From positions 305,075 through 369,074 of the forward strand of contig NZ_NGUO01000002.1 in NCBI RefSeq assembly GCF_002206635.1: a stretch of 64,000 bases of DNA, read 5' to 3'. Within the stretch, counting starts at the first letter, position 1, and every line of letters begins with the position of its first letter. The position numbers were made by a program, and so were the translations under genes. This document shows, in pieces, positions 19,550 through 30,087 of this stretch. The notes beneath the pieces are model-generated. The model did no database searches, was not told the DNA's origin, and worked only from the letters and a program-made list of their open reading frames with translations. The stretch comes from Polynucleobacter aenigmaticus. GTDB lineage: Bacteria; Pseudomonadota; Gammaproteobacteria; Burkholderiales; Burkholderiaceae.

Positions 19550-20254
19550 ATGGCACGGCAAGCACGCACCATCATTCCTGGCCAAGCAATGCATGTGATG
19601 GTTCGTGGCAATAACAGAGAAACCTTGTTTTTTAGTGATGCTGATCGCCGAGTCTATTTAGACTGGCTGCGTGAAGCTGCCAAACAATTTGGCGCTGCAG
19701 TACATGCATTTGCATTGATGCCAAACCATGTGCATCTCTTGATTACTCCACAAAACGCTGATGCACTAGCTAAAACGATGCAATCTTTGGGTAGGCGCTA
19801 CGCCCAGTATTTCAATCAACAACACCATCGCTCAGGAACAATTTGGGAGGGGCGCTACCGCTCTTCCTTGATAGATCCTGATTATTTCTTGCGCTGTCAG
19901 CGCTACATAGAACTAAATCCAGTTAGGGCCGGCTTTGAATCTAGCCCCCAAGATTCGGCCTGGACAAGCTTTGCTTCTCATATCGGAGGCAATGCAGAGC
20001 CGTGGTTGGTAGACCATCAACACTTTTGGAAGTTGGGTAATACCCCTTTTGAGCGGCAAATGACATGGGCCGGCTTTGTAAAAGAGGGTGCGCCTCACTG
20101 GGAAGATCGGCAAATTACTGAAGCACTTGTTCGCTCTAAGCCCTGGGTAAGCGATATTTACGCTAAAAAACTCTTTAAAGAGAATCCTGAGCAGGCAATT
20201 ATCCGATATCGTGGCCGGCCAAAGAAATTAATTTCAATCAATTCAGTGACTTAG
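19550..20254 (+). CDS. REP-associated tyrosine transposase (RAYT, Y1/HUH type)
   Basis: RAYTs are single-copy HUH-nuclease relatives of IS200 TnpA that act on REP-type hairpins. The 234-residue product begins ARQARTIIPGQAMHVMVRGN and has the HUH motif ALMPNHVHLLI near residue 57, RRYAQYFNQQHHRSGTIWEG and YRSSLID followed by YIELNPVRAG. The frame is complete. A hairpin with ACTCTGTCCC arms follows at 20303-20361 and is likely its cognate repeat. There is no clear ribosome-binding site; expression may depend on readthrough from mrcA. Confidence 0.88.
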   Translation: MARQARTIIPGQAMHVMVRGNNRETLFFSDADRRVYLDWLREAAKQFGAAVHAFALMPNHVHLLITPQNADALAKTMQSLGRRYAQYFNQQHHRSGTIWEGRYRSSLIDPDYFLRCQRYIELNPVRAGFESSPQDSAWTSFASHIGGNAEPWLVDHQHFWKLGNTPFERQMTWAGFVKEGAPHWEDRQITEALVRSKPWVSDIYAKKLFKENPEQAIIRYRGRPKKLISINSVT

Positions 20255-20302
20255 AACCCGCTCTATGGTTCAGATGTGCTAGAGGGTACTCATCAATTGT
20301 TG

Positions 20303-20361
20303 ACTCTGTCCCTTTATTTTTAATTCATTGTGGTGCTTCCCATTAATAAATGGGACAGAGT
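20303..20361. repeat. Inverted repeat linked to the RAYT gene
   Basis: ACTCTGTCCC (20303-20312) and GGGACAGAGT (20352-20361) are perfect inverted copies, with a nested CCCATT-AATA-AATGGG stem at 20339-20354. It lies 49 bases after the RAYT gene and before gltB. I recall GGGACAGAGT-type ends beside RAYT genes in other proteobacteria. Confidence 0.65.
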
Positions 20362-20430
20362 TATTTTATTTTTATTGCATCAGCATGGGTATTCACCTAT
20401 ATTTGATCCTCCAAAAGTGATCAGGCCTTA

Positions 20431-23400
20431 ATGGCAAACGGAAATATTATGACTACACATATGAATACAGATCTTCGTCCAATCGCACAAGGTCTTTACG
20501 ACCCTCGAAATGAGCATGATGCTTGCGGCGTAGGATTCGTTGCCCATATCAAAGGGAAAAAATCGCACGAGATCGTTGCTCAGGGATTGAAAATTCTTGA
20601 GAACTTAGATCACCGCGGAGCCGTTGGTGCCGATCCGTTAATGGGTGATGGTGCGGGTATCTTGATTCAGGTTCCTGATACTTTATATCGCGAAGAAATG
20701 GCCAAGCAAGCTATCGAGCTGCCACCGTATGGTGAGTACGGCGTTGGCATGATTTTCTTGCCGAAAGAGCATGCTTCCCGTTTGGCTTGCGAGCAAGAGT
20801 TAGAGCGCACTGTACGTTTGGAAGATCAAGTGGTTTTAGGCTGGAGAGATGTGCCTATCGATGTGAAATTGCCCATGTCCCCAACAGTGCAAATGACTGA
20901 GCCATTTATTCGTCAGATCTTCATTGGTCGTGGGCGCGACATCATGACAACCGATGCCCTAGAGCGCAAGTTGTATGTAATCCGTAAAACAGCAAGTCAC
21001 GCCATTCAAGATTTGCATTTAAAGCACGGTAAAGAATATTTTGTAGCATCTATGTCTGCGCGCACCATTGTTTATAAGGGTCTGCTCTTGGCAAACCAAG
21101 TGGGTGCGTACTACAAAGATTTACTGGATCCACGCACAATTTCAGCATTAGCTTTGGTTCATCAACGCTTTTCAACCAACACATTCCCTGCGTGGGAATT
21201 GGCACACCCGTATCGCATGATTGCGCACAACGGTGAGATCAATACAGTCAAAGGCAATGTCAATTGGGTGAATGCCCGAGAAGGTGCAATCAGTTCTCCA
21301 GTGCTCGGCGATGATCTGAAGAAATTATGGCCATTGATTTATCCAGGCCAATCAGACACCGCATGTTTTGATAACTGCTTAGAGCTGTTGGTCATGGCGG
21401 GTTACCCTCTGGCACAAGCCATGATGATGATGATCCCAGAGGCTTGGGAACAACATACTTTGATGGACGACAACCGCCGCGCTTTTTATGAGTACCACGC
21501 AGCGATGATGGAACCATGGGATGGCCCAGCCGCAATGGCCTTTACAGATGGCCGTCAGATTGGCGCCACCCTGGACCGTAACGGTTTGCGTCCAGCGCGT
21601 TATTACGTGACTGATGATGACTTGGTCATCATGGGCTCTGAGGCTGGCGTATTACCTATTCCAGAAAGCAAAATTGTCCAAAAATGGCGCTTGCAACCAG
21701 GCAAGATGTTCATGATTGACATGGAGCAGGGTCGCATTATTGATGACATCGAATTAAAAGATGCCGTCTCAAAAGCCAAGCCATATAAGAGCTGGATTGA
21801 TGCTGTTCGCGTTAAGCTCGATGAAGTCGATGCTAGCAAAGCAGATTTGGTGGATGAAAAAACGACTATTCGTCCAGCAGCAAAATTATTAGATCGCCAA
21901 CAAGCTTTTGGTTACACCCAAGAGGATATTAAGTACCTCATGGCACCAATGGCTATGAATGGTGAAGAGGCGATTGGATCCATGGGTAACGATAGCCCAT
22001 TGGCAGTACTCTCCAGCAAGAATAAGCCGCTCTATAACTACTTCAAGCAACTATTTGCGCAGGTTACCAATCCTCCGATTGACTCCATTCGCGAAAACAT
22101 GGTGATGTCTTTGGTGTCTTTTATTGGGCCTAAGCCTAATTTGTTAGATACCAACAATATCAACCCACCAATGCGTTTGGAAGTAAGTCAGCCTATTTTG
22201 GATTTTGACGATATGACGAAGATTCGTCATATTGACCACTACACCAATGGTAAATTCCGTTCATACGAGCTGGATATTTGTTACCCAGCATCTTGGGGCA
22301 AAGCCGGTATCGAGGCGCGCTTAGCATCTTTATGTGCTGAAGCGGCTGATGCTGTTCGCTCTGGTTACAACATCCTGATTGTGAGCGATCGCCAGGTTGG
22401 TGAGGAACACGTAGCTATTCCTGCGCTCTTGGCTACTTCAGCGATTCATCAGCATTTGGTTGAAAAAGGTTTGCGCACTAGTGTTGGTCTGGTTGTTGAG
22501 ACTGGTAGCGCGCGTGAAACACATCACTTCGCGCTCTTGGCGGGTTATGGTGCTGAAGCAGTTCATCCCTACTTGGCAATGGAAACTTTAGCTGAAATGG
22601 CTAAAGGTTTATCCGGCGATTTGTCAGCAGAAAAAGCCGTCAAGAATTTTGTTAAAGCAGTAGGTAAAGGCTTACAAAAAGTGATGTCCAAAATGGGTAT
22701 CTCTACTTATATGTCTTATACCGGCTCACAGATTTTTGAAGCTATTGGTTTAAATGAAGAGGTGATTGATCATTATTTCAAAGGCACACCTTCAAACGTA
22801 GGCGGTATCGGCGTATTTGAAGTGGCTGAAGAAGCTTTGCGTATGCACCAATCTGCCTTTGGTAATGACCCAGTTTTAACTAATATGCTCGAAGCGGGTG
22901 GCGAGTATGCTTTCCGCATCCGCGGTGAAGACCACATGTGGACTCCCGATACGATTGCGAAGTTGCAGCACTCCACACGTATTGGAGCTGAAAAGGGTTA
23001 TCAGACCTATAAAGAGTACGCAAATATCATCAATGACCAAACTAAGCGTCAGATGACATTGCGTGGTTTGTTTGAATTTAAGCTTGATCCAGCTAAAGCG
23101 ATTCCATTGGATGAAGTTGAGTCCGCAAAAGAAATCGTCAAACGTTTTGCAACGGGCGCGATGTCTTTAGGTTCCATCTCCACTGAAGCGCATGCTACTT
23201 TGGCAATTGCCATGAACCGGATTGGCGGTAAGTCCAATACTGGCGAAGGTGGTGAAGATCCAAATCGTTATGTGAACGAGCTCAAAGGCATTCCAATCAA
23301 GAAGGGTGAAACCTTAGCGAGTATCTTGGGAGATGATGTTGTTGAGGCAAATATTCCTTTGCTCGATGGCGATTCATTGCGCTCCAAAATTAAGCAGGTT

Positions 23401-25194
23401 GCTTCTGGGCGCTTCGGAGTCACTACGGAATACTTACGCTCTGCTGATCAGATTCAGATCAAGATGGCTCAAGGTGCTAAGCCTGGCGAAGGCGGCCAAT
23501 TACCTGGCGGTAAAGTTTCCGACTACATTGGTAAATTGCGCTTCTCAGTTCCAGGTGTTGGCTTGATTTCTCCTCCTCCACACCATGATATTTATTCGAT
23601 TGAAGATATTGCGCAATTGATCCACGATTTAAAGAATGTGAATCCGGCTGCCGATATATCTGTGAAACTGGTTTCTGAAGTAGGTGTTGGCACGATTGCT
23701 GCTGGTGTTGCTAAGGCCAAGGCAGATCACGTCGTGATCGCTGGTCATGATGGTGGTACTGGTGCATCTCCACTGTCGTCTATTAAGCATGCTGGTTCCC
23801 CATGGGAATTAGGCTTGGCCGAAACTCAACAAACATTGGTGCTCAATGGCTTGCGTAGTCGTATCCGCGTTCAAGCTGACGGCCAAATGAAAACTGGTCG
23901 TGACGTAGTGATTGGCGCTTTGTTAGGCGCGGATGAGTTTGGTTTTGCTACTGCCCCATTGGTCGTTGAAGGTTGCATCATGATGCGTAAGTGTCATTTG
24001 AATACCTGCCCAGTTGGTGTTGCAACACAGGATCCAGCGTTGCGTAAAAAGTTCTCTGGTAAGCCAGAGCATGTTGTGAACTTCTTCTTCTTTATTGCAG
24101 AAGAAGTGCGCGAGATCATGGCTCAACTGGGTATTCGTAAATTTGATGATTTGATTGGTCGTGTTGACCTCTTGGATACCCGCAAAGGTATTGATAATTG
24201 GAAAGTTCATGGCTTGGATTTCAGCAAGATTTTTGCTGAGCCAGCAGTAGCTAAAGATGTTCCACGTTACCAAATTCTGACTCAAGAACATGGCTTAGGT
24301 AGTGCGCTGGATAACATTCTGATTGAGAAGAGTGAGCCTGCGCTGCAACGTGGTGAAAAAGTCTCTTTCATTGTTCCGGTGAAGAACGTAAACCGTACGG
24401 TTGGCGCAATGCTCTCTGGAGAAATCGCTCAGCGTTATGGCCATGCTGGTTTGCCTGATGACACTATTCATATTCAATTGAACGGCACCGCTGGTCAAAG
24501 CTTCGCAGCTTTCTTGGCACGTGGCGTCACCCTAGATTTGGTGGGCGATGGTAACGACTACGTTGGTAAAGGATTGTCTGGTGGACGTGTAATTGTGCGT
24601 GCTCCTCATGAGTTCCGCGGCGACACAGCAAAGAACATCATTGTCGGCAATACCGTTCTTTACGGTGCAATCGGCGGCGAAGCATTCTTCAATGGTGTTG
24701 CTGGTGAGCGTTTTGCAGTTCGTAACTCTGGTGCTACAACAGTCGTTGAAGGCACCGGCGATCACGGTTGTGAATATATGACTGGTGGAACCGTCGTGGT
24801 CTTGGGCGCAACTGGCCGTAACTTTGCTGCAGGTATGAGTGGTGGTATTGCCTACGTGTATGACGAAGATGGCCTCTTCGAGAAGCGCTGCAATACCAGC
24901 ATGGCAACTTTAGAAAAAGTATTGCCTTCTGCTGAGCAGATTGCCAAGATGCCTCAGTCTGGATGGCATGCCCCTGTTGATGTGAAGGATGGTGGCGAGC
25001 GTATGACTGATGAGCAAATTCTCAAGGGCTTGATTGAGCAGCATTTCCGTCATACCGGCTCAGAGCGTGCAAAAGCACTCTTGGCTGATTGGGAAAATGC
25101 TCGTGGTCGTTTTGTGAAGGTGCTTCCTACTGAGTACAAACGTGCTTTAGGCGAGCTGTGGGAAAAAGCGCAAAACAAAACTGTAACTGCGTAA
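20431..25194 (+). CDS. gltB: Glutamate synthase (NADPH) large subunit
   Basis: GltB hydrolyses glutamine and, with electrons from GltD, converts 2-oxoglutarate to glutamate. The 1587-residue precursor has a short propeptide ending before the N-terminal nucleophile Cys32 in EHDACGVGF. Then come the class II amidotransferase domain ([26 protein letters not shown] read in parts), a central domain, the FMN synthase domain ([24 protein letters not shown]) and the 3Fe-4S cysteines of [15 protein letters not shown] near residue 1181. The C-terminal beta-helix closes it. ATG 20449 is an alternative start. It forms an operon with gltD. Confidence 0.97.
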   Translation: MANGNIMTTHMNTDLRPIAQGLYDPRNEHDACGVGFVAHIKGKKSHEIVAQGLKILENLDHRGAVGADPLMGDGAGILIQVPDTLYREEMAKQAIELPPYGEYGVGMIFLPKEHASRLACEQELERTVRLEDQVVLGWRDVPIDVKLPMSPTVQMTEPFIRQIFIGRGRDIMTTDALERKLYVIRKTASHAIQDLHLKHGKEYFVASMSARTIVYKGLLLANQVGAYYKDLLDPRTISALALVHQRFSTNTFPAWELAHPYRMIAHNGEINTVKGNVNWVNAREGAISSPVLGDDLKKLWPLIYPGQSDTACFDNCLELLVMAGYPLAQAMMMMIPEAWEQHTLMDDNRRAFYEYHAAMMEPWDGPAAMAFTDGRQIGATLDRNGLRPARYYVTDDDLVIMGSEAGVLPIPESKIVQKWRLQPGKMFMIDMEQGRIIDDIELKDAVSKAKPYKSWIDAVRVKLDEVDASKADLVDEKTTIRPAAKLLDRQQAFGYTQEDIKYLMAPMAMNGEEAIGSMGNDSPLAVLSSKNKPLYNYFKQLFAQVTNPPIDSIRENMVMSLVSFIGPKPNLLDTNNINPPMRLEVSQPILDFDDMTKIRHIDHYTNGKFRSYELDICYPASWGKAGIEARLASLCAEAADAVRSGYNILIVSDRQVGEEHVAIPALLATSAIHQHLVEKGLRTSVGLVVETGSARETHHFALLAGYGAEAVHPYLAMETLAEMAKGLSGDLSAEKAVKNFVKAVGKGLQKVMSKMGISTYMSYTGSQIFEAIGLNEEVIDHYFKGTPSNVGGIGVFEVAEEALRMHQSAFGNDPVLTNMLEAGGEYAFRIRGEDHMWTPDTIAKLQHSTRIGAEKGYQTYKEYANIINDQTKRQMTLRGLFEFKLDPAKAIPLDEVESAKEIVKRFATGAMSLGSISTEAHATLAIAMNRIGGKSNTGEGGEDPNRYVNELKGIPIKKGETLASILGDDVVEANIPLLDGDSLRSKIKQVASGRFGVTTEYLRSADQIQIKMAQGAKPGEGGQLPGGKVSDYIGKLRFSVPGVGLISPPPHHDIYSIEDIAQLIHDLKNVNPAADISVKLVSEVGVGTIAAGVAKAKADHVVIAGHDGGTGASPLSSIKHAGSPWELGLAETQQTLVLNGLRSRIRVQADGQMKTGRDVVIGALLGADEFGFATAPLVVEGCIMMRKCHLNTCPVGVATQDPALRKKFSGKPEHVVNFFFFIAEEVREIMAQLGIRKFDDLIGRVDLLDTRKGIDNWKVHGLDFSKIFAEPAVAKDVPRYQILTQEHGLGSALDNILIEKSEPALQRGEKVSFIVPVKNVNRTVGAMLSGEIAQRYGHAGLPDDTIHIQLNGTAGQSFAAFLARGVTLDLVGDGNDYVGKGLSGGRVIVRAPHEFRGDTAKNIIVGNTVLYGAIGGEAFFNGVAGERFAVRNSGATTVVEGTGDHGCEYMTGGTVVVLGATGRNFAAGMSGGIAYVYDEDGLFEKRCNTSMATLEKVLPSAEQIAKMPQSGWHAPVDVKDGGERMTDEQILKGLIEQHFRHTGSERAKALLADWENARGRFVKVLPTEYKRALGELWEKAQNKTVTA

Positions 25195-25252
25195 TTTGCT
25201 AATAAGTTGCTTAATTAATAAAGATATTAAGAAAAGATACTGAGGATTCGAT

Positions 25253-26716
25253 ATGGGTAAGGTCACTGGATTTATGGAGTTTGAGCGCGTAGATGAAACT
25301 TACGAAGCTCCCGTTAAGCGCCTCCATCATTACAAAGAGTTCGTTGCGGCATTGACGGATGATGAGGCAAAAGTGCAGGGTGCACGCTGCATGGACTGTG
25401 GCATACCGTTTTGTAATAACGGTTGTCCAGTTAACAACATCATTCCCGATTTCAATGACTTGGTATTTCATAATGACTGGAAGAATGCATTAGATGTTTT
25501 GCAATCAACCAATAACTTTCCTGAGTTCACGGGTCGTATTTGCCCAGCACCTTGCGAAGCTGCCTGCACCCTAGGAATCAATAGCGAGGCTGTTGGCATT
25601 AAGTCTATCGAGCACGCCATCATTGACAAGGGCTGGGAAAATGGTTGGGTTAAGCCACAACCATCCAAGACTAAGACTGGTAAAAAAGTAGCCGTTGTTG
25701 GCGGTGGACCTGCAGGCATGGCAACTGCGCAGCAATTAGCGCGTGTCGGCCATGACGTCACCGTGTTTGAAAAAAATGATCGTGTTGGCGGATTATTGCG
25801 CTACGGCATCCCTGATTTCAAAATGGAAAAATGGCTGATCGACCGCCGCGTTGAGCAAATGCAGGCTGAGGGTGTGAAGTTTGAGACTGGCGTATTTGTT
25901 GGTAAAGAGGCAGTTGGTGCCGAAGTCAAAAATTACTCCACAAAAACCGTTTCACCTGATCAGTTGATGAAAGATTTTGATGCCGTTGTGATTAGCGGTG
26001 GATCTGAGCAGCCACGTGACTTGCCAGTTCCCGGCCGTGAGTTGAAGGGCGTTCACTATGCTTTGGAATTCTTGATTCCCCAGAACAAAGAAAACGCAGG
26101 CGATTTGAAAAATGAAATTTCCGCAGCGGGTAAGAATGTAGTGGTAATTGGTGGTGGCGATACTGGATCTGATTGCGTTGGAACCTCCAATCGACACGGT
26201 GCTACCAAGATCACTCAGTTTGAATTGATGTCACAGCCACCAGAAGTGGAGAACAAGCCTTTGGTATGGCCATATTGGCCAACTAAGTTGCGTACCTCGT
26301 CTTCTCATGAAGAAGGTTGCGATCGTGACTGGTCTGTTGCGACTAAGCGTTTTGAAGGCAAAGACGGCAAACTTGAGAAATTAATCTGTGTGCGTTTGGA
26401 GTGGAAAGACGGCAAGATGACAGAAATGCCGAATTCTGAATTTGAAATTAAGGCTGATTTAGTGTTTCTAGCGATGGGCTTTGTGTCCCCCGCAGCTCAA
26501 GTTCTCAATGCCTTTGGCGTTGAAAAAGATGCTCGCGGTAATGCAAAAGCTACTGTAGATGGCCAAAATGCCTATCAAACCAACGTTCCTAAGGTATTTG
26601 CTGCGGGCGATATGCGTCGTGGTCAATCTTTGGTGGTGTGGGCGATTCGTGAAGGTCGTCAGGCCGCTCAGGCGGTAGATGAGTATTTGATGGGCTCATC
26701 GGTCCTTCCCCGATAA
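25253..26716 (+). CDS. gltD: Glutamate synthase (NADPH) small subunit
   Basis: GltD takes electrons from NADPH through FAD and passes them to GltB by Fe-S clusters. The 487-residue product has the N-terminal cluster cysteines 46, 49, 54 and 58 in [15 protein letters not shown] further cysteine set is in [10 protein letters not shown]. The FAD Rossmann motif is [18 protein letters not shown] near residue 147, and the NADPH motif [15 protein letters not shown] near residue 295. It lies 58 bases after gltB with an AGGATTCG ribosome-binding region. Confidence 0.97.
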   Translation: MGKVTGFMEFERVDETYEAPVKRLHHYKEFVAALTDDEAKVQGARCMDCGIPFCNNGCPVNNIIPDFNDLVFHNDWKNALDVLQSTNNFPEFTGRICPAPCEAACTLGINSEAVGIKSIEHAIIDKGWENGWVKPQPSKTKTGKKVAVVGGGPAGMATAQQLARVGHDVTVFEKNDRVGGLLRYGIPDFKMEKWLIDRRVEQMQAEGVKFETGVFVGKEAVGAEVKNYSTKTVSPDQLMKDFDAVVISGGSEQPRDLPVPGRELKGVHYALEFLIPQNKENAGDLKNEISAAGKNVVVIGGGDTGSDCVGTSNRHGATKITQFELMSQPPEVENKPLVWPYWPTKLRTSSSHEEGCDRDWSVATKRFEGKDGKLEKLICVRLEWKDGKMTEMPNSEFEIKADLVFLAMGFVSPAAQVLNAFGVEKDARGNAKATVDGQNAYQTNVPKVFAAGDMRRGQSLVVWAIREGRQAAQAVDEYLMGSSVLPR

Positions 26717-26726
26717 TATTGAGGAT

Positions 26727-27593
26727 ATGAATAGTAGCCACTCTAATTCGGTAGAAGTGACGGGGATATCCTCTAGCGGTGGCAAGGGCGAAGTTGTCGT
26801 TGCAGTTCAGGACGTCAACTTTTCATACGCCCCGGGCGAGCGGCAAATTCTGTCTGGACTCAATATGGAGTTTCGCCGCGGCCAAGTGGTTGCGGTCATG
26901 GGCGGTTCTGGTTGTGGCAAGACCACCATTCTGAGACTCATTGGCGGTCAGTTCACAGCACAGTCAGGCCAAGTCTTATTTGAAGGCCGTGATATTGGCA
27001 AGATGTCTTCTGCTGAGCTGATGGTTGCGCGTCGTCGCATGGGCATGCTCTTTCAGTTTGGTGCCCTCTTTACCGACCTGAGCGTTTTTGAAAATGTCGC
27101 CTTTCCTTTGCGTGAGCACACGAATTTAAGTGAAGAACTACTGCGCTCACTTGTTCTGATGAAACTCCATGCAGTTGGCTTGCGTGGCGCACGCGATTTG
27201 ATGCCTGCACAAATTTCTGGCGGTATGGCAAGGCGCGTTGCACTTGCAAGAGCGATTGCACTTGATCCCCCTCTGATCATGTATGACGAGCCTTTTGCAG
27301 GCTTGGATCCAATTTCCCTAGGCATTACAGCGCGTTTGATTCGGGATTTAAATAAGGCCTTGGGTGCAACTAGTCTGTTGGTCACTCATGATGTTGAGGA
27401 AACCTTTGAGATTGCAGATTACGTTTATTTCATTGCCAATGGCCGTATTGGTGCAGAAGGCACCCCGGAAGAATTGAGCCGCTCAACAGATCCTTTTGTG
27501 CGCCAGTTTTTAGATGCATCGCCTGATGGTCCAGTGCCGTTTCACTATCCAGGGCAAAGCCTTGAAGAAGATTTTGGGGTGAGCCTTAAATGA
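26727..27593 (+). CDS. mlaF: Phospholipid ABC transporter ATP-binding protein MlaF
   Basis: MlaF powers the MlaFEDB complex that moves phospholipids between the inner membrane and the periplasmic carrier MlaC to keep the outer membrane asymmetric. The 288-residue product has Walker A GGSGCGKTT (residues 59-67), a signature ISGGMARRVALARA, Walker B LIMYDEPFAGLD and the switch VTHD. It follows gltD by 10 bases and overlaps mlaE by 4. The N-terminal 25 residues are longer than in E. coli. Confidence 0.96.
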   Translation: MNSSHSNSVEVTGISSSGGKGEVVVAVQDVNFSYAPGERQILSGLNMEFRRGQVVAVMGGSGCGKTTILRLIGGQFTAQSGQVLFEGRDIGKMSSAELMVARRRMGMLFQFGALFTDLSVFENVAFPLREHTNLSEELLRSLVLMKLHAVGLRGARDLMPAQISGGMARRVALARAIALDPPLIMYDEPFAGLDPISLGITARLIRDLNKALGATSLLVTHDVEETFEIADYVYFIANGRIGAEGTPEELSRSTDPFVRQFLDASPDGPVPFHYPGQSLEEDFGVSLK

Positions 27594-28387
27594 GCATGCT
27601 TGATAAAACTGTCGATCTCTTCGGGGATCTTGGATTTTTTGTTCGTCGCAACTTAACCAGTCTTGGGCTTGCTGCGCGGATGTTTGCCGCAGTTATTTGG
27701 CGTTCAGGCTTCTTATTAAAGAGACCCCGTTTAGTTTCTGATCAAATTTTATTTGTGGGTAATCACTCTTTTGTGATCATTGCAGTCTCGGGTTTATTTG
27801 TTGGCTTCGTCTTGGGTCTGCAGGGTTATTACACTCTCAACCGTTATGGCTCAGAGCAGGCGCTGGGTTTGTTGGTTGCGCTGTCGCTGACACGTGAGTT
27901 GGGCCCAGTCATTACGGCTTTGTTATTCGCTGGTCGTGCTGGCACTTCACTGACGGCGGAGATTGGCTTGATGAAGGCCGGCGAGCAATTGAGTGCCATG
28001 GAGATGATGGCGGTAGATCCATTGAGCCGCGTGATTGCACCGCGTCTCTGGGCGGGCATTATTGCGATGCCAATTTTGGCGACGATCTTTACTGCTGTAG
28101 GTGTCATGGGTGGTTACTTTGTTGGCGTACCCTTGATTGGCGTGGACTCTGGCGCCTTTTGGTCACAGATGCAGGGCGGGGTAGACCTCTTTTCAGATAT
28201 TGGCAATGGACTGATTAAAAGCTTGGTGTTTGGTGTGGCGGTGACTTTTATAGCGCTGTATCAGGGTTACGAGGCTAAACCCACACCAGAGGGTGTGTCA
28301 CAAGCAACTACCCGTACGGTGGTGATCTCTTCTTTATCGGTTTTGGCATTGGATTTTTTGCTAACCGCAATGATGTTCTCGAATTAG
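27590..28387 (+). CDS. mlaE: Phospholipid ABC transporter permease MlaE
   Basis: MlaE is the membrane subunit of the MlaFEDB lipid transporter. The 265-residue protein has about five membrane segments and the family stretches ELGPVITALLFAGRAGTSLTAEIG, then MKAGEQLSAMEMM. It overlaps mlaF (ATGA). mlaD should follow directly, but about 1.2 kb with an antisense tnpB lies between, so later mla genes may depend on readthrough or a new promoter. Confidence 0.95.
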   Translation: MSMLDKTVDLFGDLGFFVRRNLTSLGLAARMFAAVIWRSGFLLKRPRLVSDQILFVGNHSFVIIAVSGLFVGFVLGLQGYYTLNRYGSEQALGLLVALSLTRELGPVITALLFAGRAGTSLTAEIGLMKAGEQLSAMEMMAVDPLSRVIAPRLWAGIIAMPILATIFTAVGVMGGYFVGVPLIGVDSGAFWSQMQGGVDLFSDIGNGLIKSLVFGVAVTFIALYQGYEAKPTPEGVSQATTRTVVISSLSVLALDFLLTAMMFSN

Positions 28388-28409
28388 AAAGATTGACATC
28401 CTCCTCCCC

Positions 28410-29486
28410 CTAAATGGAGAGAATTCCTCCCGCGAGACGCTCATGCCCGAGCGCGAGAATATTCTTGGCCGCATTGAGGTCGCGGTCATTAACCGAACCA
28501 CAATCTGAACAAGTCCACTCTCTTATTCGCAAACCTGCTCTACCTTTCGGACTGCTGGGTGATGCGTTGCCACAGCACGAGCAAGTTTGGGTTGTGTACG
28601 CCTCATTCACTTCCTCAAAGACCACGCCAGCGCAATCGCTTTTGTATTCCAACATCGTTTTGAGTAATGACCAGCCTGCATCAAGTGTAGACTTGGCCAT
28701 CTTTGTTTGAATAAAGTCTTTACTGCTGATGTTTCCTATAAAGATTGCGCCATATTCTTGCGTTAATTTTGTAGAAAACTTATGCAATTCATCTTTGCGG
28801 CGATTTTTGATCTTCGCATGAATATTTTTCACTCTTAATTTTTTATTAGCGCGTTGTGCAATACCTAATTTGGCTTCTAGCTTGCGGTAGTTTCGCCCAG
28901 TGAGGCGTTGCCCGTCCGAAGCAACAGCGCATTCCTTTAAGCCAAGATCGATGCCCACCGAGGTGATAGCGGTATTTTGATCATTTTGAGTCTTGACGGT
29001 AGTATTAAAATACCAACGACCACGAGCATCTTCGGAAAAAGAGCCAGAGCCCAGCTCGTAATCCGCTAGGCCGTATGAATCCCACAGATTAATTATTTGG
29101 CCTTGATAATGAAGTTGGCCATTCCGATAACGAATGACCGATTTTTTAATTGGAATCCAACCAAGCGAACGGCGTACGCCACTACTTTTACGCCATGATA
29201 GGCGTAGTTTACGAAACTGAATGCGGCGAGTAACAAACTCCTCGTTAATTGCTTGCACGGTTTGGCTATGTAGGCTTAAACCCTCCTTGCTGCTTCCGGT
29301 GGTGTATTTATTCAAATCATATGCTGAGAAAAATTTGCCCGTACGTCTTGTGTGCTTTTCAGATAACTCGTTAATGAAGTTCCAAACTAAGTTCACTTCA
29401 CGAGCTTGGGCACAAAGGGTTTTTGCGTGTTTATCCTTTACGCGTAAGCATAGCGTTTTGATTGTTTTTAGCGCTGTCTCTGACAT
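28410..29486 (-). CDS. tnpB: TnpB RNA-guided nuclease (IS605 OrfB family) with altered RuvC-II site
   Basis: TnpB proteins are RNA-guided DNA nucleases related to Cas12. The 358-residue product has the REC-like N-terminus, RuvC-I Asp180 in SVGIDLGLKE, the zinc finger Cys302/305 and Cys326/329, and the RuvC-III NDRDLNAAKNI (Asp334/336). The usual RuvC-II glutamate (as in IVIEDL) is replaced by IFIGNI with Gly251. Glu295 in EEVNEAYTTQ, just before the zinc finger, is a candidate substitute, as described for TnpB clades with a relocated glutamate. The start overlaps a LexA-like box. No tnpA is present. Confidence 0.88.
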   Translation of the reverse strand: MSETALKTIKTLCLRVKDKHAKTLCAQAREVNLVWNFINELSEKHTRRTGKFFSAYDLNKYTTGSSKEGLSLHSQTVQAINEEFVTRRIQFRKLRLSWRKSSGVRRSLGWIPIKKSVIRYRNGQLHYQGQIINLWDSYGLADYELGSGSFSEDARGRWYFNTTVKTQNDQNTAITSVGIDLGLKECAVASDGQRLTGRNYRKLEAKLGIAQRANKKLRVKNIHAKIKNRRKDELHKFSTKLTQEYGAIFIGNISSKDFIQTKMAKSTLDAGWSLLKTMLEYKSDCAGVVFEEVNEAYTTQTCSCCGNASPSSPKGRAGLRIREWTCSDCGSVNDRDLNAAKNILALGHERLAGGILSI

Positions 29487-29505
29487 ACTGTAATTATATA
29501 CAGTA
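29486..29505 (-). promoter_or_regulatory. LexA (SOS) box over the tnpB promoter
   Basis: Read on the minus strand the sequence is TACTGTATATAATTACAGTA, which matches the E. coli LexA consensus at 18 of 20 positions and keeps CTGT-N8-ACAG exactly. It contains a TATAAT (29498-29493), and its last base is the A of the tnpB ATG, so bound LexA would cover the promoter and start. Confidence 0.7.
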
Positions 29506-29604
29506 ATGCCGTAAAATCATATCTAATCTATCTGCCTCAATTTCACAAATAACTTTACTTTATAGAGTCTAAGTAACTAGTCAGACTGATAAACTCAAAC
29601 ACTT

Positions 29605-30087
29605 ATGAGAAAAAATTCAATTGATGTTTGGGTCGGAATCTTCGTAGCCATTGGTTTATTGGCTGCTTTATTCCTGGCATTAAAGGTTGGCAATATGAAT
29701 GCCGTTTCTTTTGCGCCTACTTATAAAATTTCCGCCCGTTTTGACAATATCGGCGGATTGAAACCACGTGCACCGGTTAAAAGTGCGGGTGTGGTGGTTG
29801 GGCGCATTGCCAATATTTCTTTTGACGATAAGACCTATCAGGCAACTGTCACTATGACCATTGAAGATACCTATAAGTTCCCTAAAGATTCTTCGGCAAA
29901 GATTTTGACTTCGGGTTTATTGGGTGAGCAATATATTGGTCTCGAAGCGGGTGGCTCAGACGACATGTTAGCCGCAGGCGACAAGATTACACAGACTCAG
30001 TCTGCAGTCATTCTAGAGAGCCTCATTAGCCAGTTTTTATACAACAAGGCTGCTGATAGTGGCAAAGACAAGGGCGCTGAAAAGTAA
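29605..30087 (+). CDS. mlaD: Phospholipid transport protein MlaD (MCE domain)
   Basis: MlaD forms the periplasmic hexameric ring of the MlaFEDB complex and hands lipids to MlaC. The 160-residue product has an N-terminal membrane anchor (DVWVGIFVAIGLLAALFLAL, residues 7-26) and an MCE domain with ISARFDNIGGLKPRAPVKSA, GVVVGRI and SGLLGEQYIGLEAG. Its stop overlaps the mlaA start (TAATG). An upstream tnpB separates it from mlaFE. Confidence 0.95.
   Translation: MRKNSIDVWVGIFVAIGLLAALFLALKVGNMNAVSFAPTYKISARFDNIGGLKPRAPVKSAGVVVGRIANISFDDKTYQATVTMTIEDTYKFPKDSSAKILTSGLLGEQYIGLEAGGSDDMLAAGDKITQTQSAVILESLISQFLYNKAADSGKDKGAEK

Larger units (their letters stand above)
28388..29510 (-). mobile_element. 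IS200/IS605-group element with tnpB only, inserted in the mla operon
   Basis: An orphan tnpB without a tnpA separates mlaE from mlaD, on the opposite strand. The 3' side (minus strand) ends in GAATTCTCTCCATTTAGG followed by a GGAGGAGGATGTCAATC-type end, which matches the right-end hairpin style I recall for this group and overlaps the end of tnpB. A guide RNA (omegaRNA) would be expected here, reading out into the end of mlaE. The left end near 29510 is approximate. Confidence 0.65.

Noticed and set aside
23923..24291. 122-codon minus-strand ORF inside gltB
   Set aside because: Antisense shadow of a highly conserved gene, without start signals or recognisable motifs.
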